A stretch of 64,000 nucleotides of DNA from Acanthochlamys bracteata (lineage: Eukaryota; Streptophyta; Magnoliopsida; Pandanales; Velloziaceae), in NCBI GenBank assembly GCA_019914995.1, contig CM034127.1:3224001-3288000 (forward strand). The letters run 5' to 3'. Positions 33,916 to 46,041 of this stretch are shown one piece after another. The notes under the pieces were generated by a model. The model saw only the letters and a program-made list of their open reading frames with translations, was not told the origin of the DNA and did no database searches. Within the stretch, counting starts at the first letter, position 1; each line of letters starts with the position of its first letter. Made by a program: the position numbers and the translations under genes.

Positions 33916-36412
33916 GCTAAATAAGTTTGACTGAAAAACAAGGTGGAAATGTTTGCGTTGGTTTGATTTGATGAAAGATTTGAAGCAGAGTGAGATCCTG
34001 AAGAAGAAAGCTTGAGCTCTCAGTGGGAGTTTTGAGTGAGAGAGTGAAAAGAGAAGAAAGAAAGAAAGATGAGTGGCGGTGGCGGTGGTGGTGATGGGTT
34101 TTGGAGTTTTCTTTTGTTTCTGGGTCCTACCAATCTGTGGGAAGTAATTAATAACTGTTGCCAGTTTCCACGCACTGGAAGTTTGTGCTTTGCCCATGTG
34201 GATGGTGGCTGACCGTTAGATTGACTTTTGATTTTCCTGAAGTTGTAAACGGGCCTTAACTTGGGGCTTATGTTGGATTTTTATACAAGAGTAGAATAGC
34301 CTAAAAGTCCATGATGCTCAAGGACTGCCCCGTTTTCGCGGAGCGGCAAAATTTATCAGTAAGCTTCACGGAAATGGAAGAAGATAAACATGCAACTACA
34401 GTAACTACCAGCAAGCCTTTACTTTATACTTGAAGCTTGATAATCAGTAATAGACACTGCAGATTGCCAGCCTTACGGTTGCAGGACTATTTTTAGCTCA
34501 CAGATAGATTATATAATCACTTAAACCAGACAGACAGCTTATTTACATATATAAGCTAGCTAAGCTAGTTCACAATTTTCACAATACTATAAATTTCACT
34601 TGGAGGAATCTTCTTTTTCTGGCATTGCCGATTTGGGATGCCAGCCATGATTGGTACGGTGAGCACTCAAGTATCGATCCCAAATCCCTACAAACATACC
34701 AACTGTATTCTCTCTCTCCTGTATTATTCCTTGTTCGTTAGTTTATAATTAAACACCAACATTCCTCTTCTTTTATCTTTTACTTTAAGGTTTAATTAAT
34801 TTGAGCAGGATATTAAAGGAATGGATATATATTAATTGATAGATTTCACACTCTTTATTCTCCTAGTCTATGTATACTTTCTTTTTTGGGATCTTAAAGC
34901 GATGTGAACGTTTAAGAGGGTCCACAACTGTTCATACTCTTAAAACTCTAACTCACACACCGAGCTTTGCATGCAATGTTAGTTGCAGCAATCATGTCTT
35001 CAACTCGAAAGCATCAAGGTCTAGTAACAGAGGTTTTTCTTTCTCTCGAAAACAAATTAAAAAGGTAACAAAGAGAAATTTTTATGCATTTTATACTAAC
35101 AAGAGAAGTTTTTTCTTTGTTTTGTTCCTTTTTTTTTGGTTCAAGTGAGGGAGAAGCATCAACTACAGAAGGGGAAAAAGAAAAGCAAAAGAACAGGATA
35201 ACAAGTTGGGGATCAAAAGGAAAATAACGGCCAACTCTTGATTGATGAGGATCCTGTTCTTAAACGTGGGTACTTTTTATCTTCACGTGTCGAAAGAGCA
35301 TTACATCGTAACTGAGAATTACAACAGAAGTATTTCCGTTACAACTATTTTTTCTCAAATATTTTTGTTTTCTCTTTATTGTAAGAGTGGGATATCAAAT
35401 AAAAAATCCAGTCCATTCTTTAAATGCCTATATATGATGCCAATTTACTTGGTGTGGCCAAAGAGCATTGCATCATCATGATCCAAGTGCTTCCGTTCCT
35501 TATGATTAATTTCTCTTATGTCTCATGATAGATAATTTGCATATTGAATTAAAGGTTGGGACTTCGATTCAAGCAGTGTCAATTTACTCAAATCAAACTA
35601 GAAGAATTCAACATTTGGAGATTAAGCACTTCCCGATAAAAATACTTCGCATCCCCGTTGGGTGTTCCATTCCGTGCCCCTCTTATTGAATGACATACTG
35701 ATCGATAGTAAGAAGTTTTACATGCATACGTATGAACCATTTGTGTGAACATGGAATATCATCAAATCCGCCGCCAACCTCCGGCTCACGCCGTCCAGCA
35801 GACATCTTACCCTTTCCCCACGCATGCTGATTAGGATTGAAACCTTATAGGTCCCACTTACGGGTCATAATTTTCGTCCCAATGGAATCTGGACTCTTGT
35901 CTGGATGTTGGTTTCCTCTAGGGTAAAGACAAGCAATCTTAAGAAGCTTGGGATACTTGCTGGCCGGTGGATGCCATCAAAAGAAAGAAAGATTGAAAGG
36001 CAAACAGAGATTGATAGAGAGCCTTGTTCAAAACGTTGAAGGGAATCTGAAACCTGCCTACAACAAGAACTGTTTTCCAAAAAGTTAAGTACTTCTCTTG
36101 CTATAAATCTAAAACAACCCTTCCTCTTCCAACCCTCTTCTTGCCCTCCATTTCATTCTTCCCTTTTCCTTCATCTACAGGTCTCTTTCCAATTCCTTCG
36201 CAATCATATATATATATTGCTCATAATCTGTATGGTTTTAATCTTTGTTTTGTTTCTGTTTAACAGGTTTCTTCTGTATAGAAAGAGATTGAAGTTTTTA
36301 GTAGTCGTTGTTCCCTGTTTTTTGACTAGGGAGTGCAAGGCCAGCCTGTAATATAGCTAGCTAGTTGTTCTCATTGTTTGTTGTTTGGAAGATTTTGTAA
36401 GGTTGAGAGTTA
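33916..36412. other. Intergenic between divergent genes
   Basis: Promoter of the expansin (left, minus) and of the long NAC gene (right, plus). A TATAAAT at 36102-36108 precedes a 5' UTR that may contain a small intron (donor near 36181, acceptor TTAACAG at 36266). No other gene recognised. Confidence 0.45.
36102..36108 (+). promoter_or_regulatory. TATA box of the long NAC gene
   Basis: TATAAAT about 305 bases ahead of the ATG at 36413; the distance fits a long leader, perhaps with an intron. Confidence 0.45.
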
Positions 36413-39400
36413 ATGGCACCTGTAGCACTACCTCCTGGATTCAGATTTCATCCTACCGACGAAGAACTGGTTGTTTACTACCTTAAAAGAAAGATCAATG
36501 GACGTGAGATTGAGTTGGAGATCATTCCAGAGGTTGATCTTTACAAGTGTGAGCCGTGGGAGTTGCCCGGTAAGATAGCTTCAAGTTAAATTTAATCCCT
36601 TATATATTGTTGTAATGCTTTGAGTAGACATAGGCAAATACCATCAAACAATGTTAACTTTCTTGCCTTATTTCTTACTTCGTTCATGTTCAGACACAAC
36701 AACCCATGTTAGTAATGCATCAGTTAAGGAGTATATGCCATTGCTTCGTTTAAGGGAAAACTCTAGCTTAAACTTCTACTGCACTTCAATGTATGTAGTA
36801 CATTTCTAAAAGACTTACACTTGAAGAAGGAACATCTTACCTTATAAGCCTTTGCATGAAGAATATAATATATCTTCTCCTTATATGCATATGTAATGTA
36901 CTTAAGAACCTAATTTGGAAGTAAAGATCTTAGTCTTAGTTCCTGAAGATTTATATGCAAATGGATGAAAACTTCCATCAGATAAAGTAAAAAGCGATGA
37001 CCTTATCATGATCATGAGTATCGTTTTCGTAACGAACTTTAATATATAGCAAATTGGCAAAGCTTTCAGATTAAAAAATGGACGTTCGTACCTAGCTGTT
37101 CAAGGAAAATGATGATAAGACCCCCTTGCTTATTTTCTTCTTTTTAACTTTAATTCCATCTACTTCTACTCTTTCATTAGTTTAATCTAAACTCAACTTC
37201 TTTTGTTGGAAAATTATAAAGCTAGAGTATCACCTTCCAAGTTCCAAGTGTGAAAATGAGTCTAAGGTAAAACTTGTATTTTATAAAGCATGAAAGATGA
37301 GAGAGAGTCGAGTCAAGAAAGTATGTCTGGGGTATCGAAAAAATTTGCGTAGTTCCAAGATAGATTTCCGTAACTTTCATACACTTGGATGTTGCTTTAA
37401 TCTTTTCTTTGTGGGACATAGAATTTTGAAGCATTCTAGGTATCATCATGGTTGCCTTCTTCGATCTTTATTGGGTTTCTAAGAACTTAGGACTCTAGGA
37501 CATCTTTGAAGTCTTAGGTACTTCCAAAGCACAACCATCAAAGAGATTCTTTATGAACTTTATGTATATTTCATTTGCAGAGAAGTCATTCTTACCGAGC
37601 AAAGATCTTGAGTGGTACTTCTTTAGCCCAAGAGACCGCAAGTATCCAAATGGTTCACGGACAAATAGAGCTACTCAAGCAGGTTACTGGAAGGCCACAG
37701 GAAAGGACCGGAAGGTGAACTCTCAAAAAAGATCTGTAGGCATGAAGAAGACCTTAGTTTACTATAGAGGCCGAGCTCCTCATGGCTCCCGCACCGACTG
37801 GGTCATGCATGAATACCGCCTAGATGAGACAGAATGTGAAACGAACACTGGCTTGCTGGTAAATTTTTGCATTCACTTAAAACTTTGCGGGATACAAAAT
37901 GACTAAATTACTTGATGTTTGAAATGTGTAGGATGCCTATGCATTATGCCGAGTCTTCAAAAAGAGTGCTCCTGGTCCAAAGATCATAGAGCACTATGGT
38001 GCTCGATACCAAGACTACTCACGTTGGACAGCTAACAATAGGTCACCTAACATTTTAATCTCACCAAATGGAGGAGGGAATGAAATGGAGGGCTATGCCT
38101 GCCATAACAATTACCAAGAGGAAACAAGATACCCTGCAGAGATGACTCAAAGGCCTAATTCGTTCGGTTCGCTTGGAACAACTGATGGAAAGTGGATGCA
38201 GTTCCTCACAGAAGAGGCATTTGGATCAACAAATCCATTTCAGAATCCTACGAACTTTTCTTACCTCCCATCAAAGGTATAATTTTCAACATGCATATCT
38301 ACTTATTGGGAGTGATTATGATGATGCCTTTCTTCCAATGCTTTATTGATTTTGATTTGTTAATACTACTCATCGACGTACGTGGGCAGGTAGATGTAGC
38401 ACTGGAGTGTGCTAGGCTGCAGCACAGGCTCTCCCTGCCAGCACTAGAAGTAGAAGACTTCCCGCAAATGGACATGGCAGAATCAAAGAGCCAGCTTCTT
38501 GGAAGCTTCTCTCCGCAAAATAATTGTGGAGTTGATATCCTCGAAGAGATCCTCTCTGTAGCTACAGCTTCTCAACAGCTGATCAACAACAACTCAACCC
38601 AACTAGACCCGTGGAATGAAAATGTTCAATATTTCAATGATTTCACCCCATTGGACTCGGTCCAGTTCTGGGAGATGAATCAACAGGATGCAGCAGGCTC
38701 ATCAATGTTCATGACTAAGTCCTCTGAAATTATCAATGACCAAACCTTGATAGCCATTAGCGACTTGGAAGAAGAGTTTAAAGAAGAAAAGGAGGCAGAA
38801 AACCTAAGAGGGATTGCAGATGACGACAATCTTGATATGGTAAATTTTGCAATCAGAAAACACTTTTAATAATCTGTTGCAACATAGGGATTCCTCTTGC
38901 TCAATAATTTTCGATTTTATTTATGAGCAGGTGATTACACAAGAGGACCAGATTGGTTCATCTGTAGAGAGCACTGTTGTGAATTGTCATTCTACGGAAG
39001 AAGGTGAAGCAGGAGGTGTGCAACACTAACTTGCATACAATGCTTATCTTTGTTGTTGGTAATTAATTATTTTTTCCGTTGCACATGTTATTCTTGATTC
39101 CTTATCTTCTTGAGTTCAACTACTGGCACGTTAAATCTTGTTCTGTAAGTACATATCTTTTCCTTATGTAGTTCTAAATTGCAGGAGAACAAGAGCAATC
39201 AGTTCATGAACTTGAAGACAACCCCATTTACTCGCAATCTCAACCAGATGACTTTGCTGTTGGATTCATCAATCAACACTCAGAAGTCATTTACCCATCT
39301 ACGCCTAAACTCAACGTTCATGAGAACATTGAATTCAGACAAGGTTCATTAGTCTCAGCTGGTAGTGTTGCTCAAACATTCTATCACAGACCCGAGCATT

Positions 39401-39768
39401 CAAAGATCATAAGCTTCCACGTGATTAATCCAACAAGCAATAAGCATGAAGGTAAGGTCATCGATGTGCCCAGTACTCTCGTTAGATGGAACAGGACTAC
39501 TACAGCTACCAGAACTTCATTGCTGAGTAAGTTCAAAGAATTCATCAAGGAAAAGCTAATTCGGATCAAGATCATTATTTCAAGGCCATACAGAATGTCT
39601 GTAGCACCTCAAAGCAACGAAACTGTGAACGTTATGCTCAGTGTGGTTGGTACTATCTTGAGTGCAGATAAGGTCATTGATTTCTCTAAGGATGTTGGGC
39701 AACCTAACAATTTGAGCAACCGAAATAGTAGCAGATGCCAAAGAACGAAGGAAGGGTGGCTTCCGTGA
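36413..39768 (+). CDS. NAC transcription factor, NAC045/NAC086-like
   Basis: Six exons: 36413-36569, 37581-37858, 37932-38276, 38390-38839, 38931-39003 and 39185-39768, phases consistent, about 628 residues. Exon 5 could instead end at 39015, adding four codons in frame. Exons 1 to 3 encode the NAC DNA-binding domain: [20 protein letters not shown] (subdomain A), [16 protein letters not shown] (B), [20 protein letters not shown] and [11 protein letters not shown] (C), [10 protein letters not shown] (D) and [11 protein letters not shown] (E). The long C-terminal part is acidic, holds [10 protein letters not shown] and [15 protein letters not shown], and resembles NAC045/NAC086, which direct enucleation in phloem sieve elements in Arabidopsis. 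It lacks a clear membrane anchor. Intron 1 is about 1 kb. A smaller NAC gene faces it at 40994-42758. The clade call is from memory. Confidence 0.88.
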
Positions 39769-40993
39769 ATCAAAATTATAGATCAAGCTAAATACGGAGC
39801 ATATCAGTGTAGAAATTTGTAAATATATGTATTAATTTCTCGTAGAATTGATCATTAGTGGGGCGTTTCTGCAATGTTTTCTAAGTGGGAATGTTCCGTA
39901 TTCGTCTCATATTTACTTAGCCATTGTATTAATTTCCTAACTGTCACATATTTGTATTATGTACCAATTGATCACTTATTAAACATCTAGTGATATTAAA
40001 TTTCATTATGTTCTTTTTATGATTCAGTTGTGCCAATCATGTGGATATATACAGGAACCATGAGCTACAATTATGCAGGGGGGGAAAGTTTATAAAAAAT
40101 ATATATATAAAACAAGTATGCAAAGCTGTTCTCTTTTCTTTATTTTCAAGGTTGAAACAATACATTTGGTAGTAATTAACAAGCAATATTATTTGTCGGC
40201 CTATTTGCTTCAAAAAAAGTATTAGATCTAAAAGTTTATGATTCCTGTTTTCATCTTAACGCTCTCGTTTCCAGATTTCGATTGAAAGGGTAATGAAGAT
40301 CTTCATTTTGTTTCCATAATTGAGATCAGAAGTGTGTATGAAAATTTGATAAGCTTTGCCCAATTGATAAATCATAAGGTTTTATTACTTTCAAATGCTT
40401 TCGCTAAAAATAAAAAGGTAGAAATATAGCCACATCCAAATATATGTCCACGGTTTGAATAAATATGAGTAGAAAGTGACTATTATGTACTGATAACTTT
40501 AATTGTCACTATTTATCCTAACTGTTGGATTTCCTAACTGTTAGGATTAGGTTGGGCAGAATGTGGCCTGGTAAATATTTGTCCGCAACCGGTTCAGTTC
40601 AATTTCTGACTGTTGATCAAATTAATTTAATTAAAAATATTATTCTGCAGTTGATGACTCGTGTTCATCTATACCGTTAGATCTATTTTGGTCAAATGTA
40701 AGAATTGAGAGTGCATAAATATAAACAAATTGAATATAGTTTATACGTCCACAAAAAAAAATGCCAGATACTATACTACTACTTCCTCGTGCGGATGGAG
40801 GGAGGAGTACTACAAAAGCTCCAATCTTCATAACAATATTGAAACTATTGTTTGAAAAACAAAGAAAAGAAAAAACAAAACCAATACAAATTAAGCTTAT
40901 TATATGTTATTCACAACCCCAATTTCTTGTGATTAAGAAAATCTTAAAACATGAAAGAGAATTTAGTTAAACCACTTGTAGGATATATATATC
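39769..40993. other. Region between the two convergent NAC genes
   Basis: 3' flanks of both genes. No coding signal; short open frames only. Confidence 0.5.
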
Positions 40994-42758
40994 TTAATTG
41001 GACACGACAACTCCTGTAGCTTCATCACCTCCTTCATTGCAGGAGACGGTCGAGCACCATGCTTCTTCGGTGATGAACTGCATCCAAGCGTCGTCTTTAT
41101 CGTCCTCATCAACACAAGGTGATGATCCTACCGCTAAGTCGGGAGACGTTGTCTCGTATTGGTCATTGACGATCCTCGGCGAGCATTCTATTAATGGAAT
41201 GCTACTGTGATGAGAGTTTCCTGCTGCTTCTGTTTCTGTAACCACATTTTTCTTGAAAACTCTACATAATGCATAGGAATCCTGTAAAGCAAAACCAAGT
41301 ACGTAGTTTTTTATTTCTTTCTGCAATTAATTACATCTACTCAGCTAGCCAGCTATATGAATTTCAGTAATAGAGAGATATAGTGAGTAAAAATCTTTAA
41401 GGAAAACGTTAGAGTGATTAATTCTCAACTGAGAATCTAATAGAACATGCAATAAATTTGTGCTCAAGTGCATTGTTTCACTGAAGGAGTAGTCTTGGAA
41501 TAAAGCGGAAAGGCGAACACCAACCGACAGTAACGAGAAAAGTATCACCGCCAAACAGTTAACACCAATCACTTTAGTTCACCTTCGAGATTCAGGCAAT
41601 CTACTGATCATATGAATAAAGTTCATATAGAGTGATTAATTGATGATGATTAGTGAATCAAAGAGGTTTCGGTTAGAAGTGATTCTAATTTCAGAATGAC
41701 GAGTTTGTCTTACTACTACAAGGGCATCTAGCTGGTTATGACCCCAGGAAGAAAAGAATGTTTGTTTCATGATCATTAGATGCTAAGCCCTAACTTTCCA
41801 TGCACGTCATGCATAACCCACGTAGAACTTCGATCTCTCTCTTCTCTACTTTTCCAACTCCAACAAGTGATCCTTGATTTCTTCTTCTAAACTTTCATGT
41901 AAAATTACTGAAAGATTCAAGCATCTTTAACCATCCATTACACACACTCTTTCGGCAACTAATGCGAGAAACTGAAAAAAAAAAAAAAAAAAAAGCAAAA
42001 ATTATAGGAGAAAGTAAGGAACCTGAATCCCTGATGTATCTTCGCATTCTTTCTCATCGAGGCGGTACTCGTGCATAACCCAATCAGTCCTGATACCTTG
42101 TGGAGCTCGGCCTCTGTAGTACACTAGTGTCTTCTTCATTCCAATCGCTCTGTTTTGGCTGCAAACTCTCCTATCCTTGCCAGTAGATTTCCAGTACCCA
42201 GCGCGTGTTGCTCGGTTGGTTCGGTACCCGTTCGGGTACTTCCGGTCCCGCGGTCCAAAGAAGTACCATTCCGGGTCTCTGCTTGGCAAGAACGATTTAT
42301 CTACAAGCATTAACGCTTAAACAGTATAAGTAGTTACTAGTTAATCTCGTTTTACAACACCAACAATCTTATTCAATTCCTAGCTAGTCCTGCAGTTACT
42401 GATCACTAGAATTTAATTATCAGTTGACCCCATATGTGCCTGTAAAAACATGGAATTATATTCTTAGACAACTGGACCCTGTGCTGCAATGTACATAAAA
42501 TCAATGCAAGTGATGAGAAATAGTATCAAAACGTAAAAATTTACAGCTATGGACAATGAGCGTGCACATAAGAGCAATTAGAAATAGTATGAAACTGTCA
42601 CCTGCCAACTCCCATGGCTCACATTTGTAGAGATCAACTTCAGGAATTATGTCAAGCTCAATCTTTAAACCATGGATCTTTCTCTTGAGGTAGTAATTGA
42701 CTAGCTCCTCATCGGTAGGGTGGAACCGAAAGCCCGGCGGTAGACCCACGGGTGCCAT
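40994..42758 (-). CDS. Short NAC transcription factor
   Basis: Three exons on the minus strand: 42758-42602, 42300-42023 and 41281-40994, 240 residues. The NAC domain is complete: [77 protein letters not shown] and [11 protein letters not shown]. Exons 1 and 2 have exactly the same lengths (157 and 278 bases) and splice phases as in the NAC gene at 36413, so the two are paralogues that now converge. The C-terminal part is only about 85 residues, acidic, and keeps a [10 protein letters not shown] motif that corresponds to [10 protein letters not shown] in the larger gene. The frame is open upstream of the start, but the NAC domain fixes the ATG at 42758. A 20-base A-run lies in intron 2, near 41976. 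Confidence 0.9.
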
Positions 42759-45700
42759 GGCCTTTCGTCGACCTCGAAATAAGATATAGAAGGAGAAGGC
42801 AGATCGAGTAGGTTTTAGCTCGCACACACTGATGATCTGCTTGATTTCTTTAGATGATCATCATCATCATACTTATAATAAAAGGATAAAAAACTTTAGA
42901 TATTTTCACTTTCTCTTTTTAGATTCTTGGACAAATCTAACCTACAAGCTCTGTACAACACATCCCTACTTGACATATACACATCCCAACATTAATTCTT
43001 CTTAGTTGAAGTATGAAATTCGTCACACTAATCTTGCATTAATCATCAAAGCATATATGCATGTATAGATAATTTTAACGAGGAAATTCTCATCCGATAT
43101 ATACCATTACTACTCATGAAAAAAGAAGACCCTGAAGCTACCTTGGCAACGTGGGCCTTGAGTATATAGAAGGCAGCTTTTGATTTGTTAAATAGCGTTA
43201 TAGATGAGTTACCTTTAGAAGTCGTGAACAAGAAGAGGAAAAACCGACTGGAATTCTTTCATTTCTTTGTCTCTCCTTTTTTTTCTTTTAATTTTTCTTT
43301 CTCTTTTTGCACTCCTGGCCCCCACACTTTATCTTTTCGCAATTGCAATGCCATTTTCTATCCACTCCTTTTCTACCTGATCTAACAAAAATCCAATTAA
43401 AATATCCCCCGGCCTCTAGTATGCATATGCATTCCGATCCAAAACGCTCTACAAATATTTCCCCGAGTGTAATCCTTTATCTCTGTGATCATGATCGGTG
43501 ATAATTACAGTACCAAAAATGGCGTAACCGTTCGTCTCGGATGCATATGGACTTGACGAAGAACCACCGTTAACTACCATACGGTAGAGTGAATGAGAAT
43601 TATGGAAGTATCAAAGAAGAAAACAAAAAAATGGCATAGATTCCATGTAGGACTTTAAGCAAGAGGGAGCCAACAGGGCCTAGCATTGCTTTATAAGCTT
43701 TAAGGGGGCTTTAAAAGGGTGAAGATTAAGTGGGTACCATTCATTATTATATTGTTGGATATATAGTGCTTAATTTTGCAATCAACTAGCTCACTGTATG
43801 CATATGGCTTTAGTAGTGCTTTATTAAGATCTGAGACAGATCAGAATTGACTTAGCTTTTTTGTCTCATTGGTCCAAAACCTTTATACGTGATGAATTTT
43901 TAGACAGGTAAAAGAAGGTCAATTCTCCATATGGATTCATTTAACTCTTAGTAACAGTCTTCTAATTGATCTGTTATCTACCATGACCCTCACCACTAAA
44001 ACAACATAGAAGCTATCTAGACAGAGAGGACTTCTTGTAAAAAAAGTTAATGTTTTCTAGAGTTCATTTGTTTTTAAACTTTCTGAAATTATAATTATCA
44101 TCATGATTAAAAAACTTTTTTTTCAGCTTTTTTAATAAGTAATAAACTAAAATCTGAAAAATTAGTTTTAGTTTATCAAACCAAAAGATGGGCCACTGGA
44201 ATCAGCGACGACAGCTACTTGTCGTGGACTACCGGGATGCACCAAGAACTGTAAATGGGCTGCTTTTTACAATCAGCAAAACAGCAGTTGTTAAAACGTG
44301 ATCCATATGAACTCTCCTATCGAAGACAAACAACCTGGATCAGCGTCATGGGCCATCCAGCTACTATTATGGCCCACTGTAGTATAAATTGTATCTAAAA
44401 GTTTTAGAGTCTTGAGATTGATTAAAAGTTTCATTTGAATACTAGTGTTAAGTGTCCAAATTAGATTAAATTCCTAACTTTAGTACAGTTATAATAGAGT
44501 TAGAATTTTATTCACAATAGAAGAGTTCTAGCATAAATAAGAGTGTTTGTTTTATTTTATTTTAGTTATTCATAAGAGAAAGAATAAGAATTGAATTAAT
44601 TATTTTATTTTAGTTCTATCATTAATTTCATAATTGTTTAGCATTAGAATAATTACACTTTGTGTGATCACGAATAGTATCAATTAGACTAAACAGAAAG
44701 TGTTTAAAATAAAAATTACTTTTAATAAAATTTAGTTTAAAATATTAATATCAACTTAATTTTTTAACTTGTGTTTGTTCAGACAAATAGCTTTGCACAA
44801 GCGTTTATTAAGTATTAGGACAAGTTTTTATTCTGTTTGTTTGCTTCTGTGTCATTTTTAGAGGTGTTTTTAACTGGAGTCAAGTAAGGATGCATAACTA
44901 CTTTCTCTTTTTAATGAAAAACACACCTTGAAGAGGTTTCCTGTTTGTTTATTTGTCTGTAATTTTCTTTTTAACCCTTCTATTAATTCAAAGTTTTTAG
45001 TTGGGAGTTAATTTTCCGTAAGCAATTATATGAATGGCATTATTTGGTATCTGCAGTTCCTATTTTGTGGAGAGTTCCTACACTGAAATTGATTATCTTG
45101 TTCATATGCTATTACGTTAGATGCAAAACTGCTATTGAATCTTATGTGGTGGTAGTGGAGAAGTAAGAAACTTCAGTAATATCGAATTCTTTTTACTGGA
45201 ACACTTCTGTTTTGCAAGTGATTACGAGTAATTGTTTATAATTAGATATCTATGACTGGGAAAAAACTGTTCTTATGTGGATTTTATCATTCCTCACATA
45301 ATGAAGTGGCAGGAACCTCATGCATATTTGTATGGTATAGGTATAGATTTGTCTATGTTATACCCAGTCATAGTTTACGTATATATTTAGAGTCTGCTTT
45401 GCATTCATAATTCTGCAGCTATTGGTGTGTTTCAGAGAATTTGAAGGGTGTAACGTGCAGATTCCTTCACGTCAATGTATATTGTAAGCCCACTCCAAAC
45501 AGCAGCATTTGACTTGTTAACAGAATGGATGTGCAGAGCCTCGCTGCATTAAGGGCGTTCCGCGTTCCATTTAAAAAAATAATTAATTTTTTAATTTTAA
45601 TTCATATTTTAAATATTTTTTATAAAATTTAAAAAATTTAAAAATTTTACATAATTATTACATATTTTTAATATTTTTAAATAAACAAATAAAATATTTT

Positions 45701-45928
45701 AAAAACAAAATAAAAATATTTTTTGTTCACGATTACGAGCTAGTGCCTTTGACTTCTAAAAAGGAATTGTCAATCACATTGATTGAATTACGAGGATTCT
45801 GTACAACAACGATTACAGTCTGTTGTTAAATCGTGTTAAAAGAAAGCAGAAATTGCCTGCATCCTGTTAATATTCTATAATTACAATAACACAATTTTCC
45901 AAAGAATTGAGTGTCCTTAAATAATGAT
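42759..45928. other. Intergenic, about 3.2 kb
   Basis: Promoter of the short NAC gene, then AT-rich DNA. A dense A/T block at about 45575-45730 follows GCGTTCCGCGTTCC and may be a repeat. No gene recognised. Confidence 0.45.
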
Positions 45929-46020
45929 ACAATAGGAGAGGTGAAGACGGTCATGAAAAGCAGCTTCCGAGCAGCCGTAGAAGCTGCTAAAAAAACCGTC
46001 TTCACCTGTAGCAGTATTGT
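45929..46020. repeat. Foldback (hairpin) element beyond the RVE stop codon
   Basis: AGGTGAAGACGGT (45939-45951) pairs perfectly with ACCGTCTTCACCT (45995-46007). AGCAGCTTC (45959-45967) pairs with GAAGCTGCT (45980-45988). The loop is 12 bases, with a 7/6-base internal loop between the stems. Outer ACAATA (45929-45934) and TATTGT (46015-46020) are also inverted. It starts 22 bases beyond the RVE stop codon, so it probably lies in the RVE 3' UTR. A small MITE or an RNA hairpin are both possible. Confidence 0.7.
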
Positions 46021-46041
46021 AATTAAGTATCACCTTCTAGC

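Noticed and set aside
41976..41996. Poly(A) tail of a retroposed gene
   Set aside because: The A-run lies in an intron of the NAC gene with no retrogene sequence or target-site duplication next to it.
45939..46007. Canonical microRNA precursor
   Set aside because: The two perfect stems are only 13 and 9 bases and are split by a 7/6-base internal loop, so no clean 21-base duplex exists.
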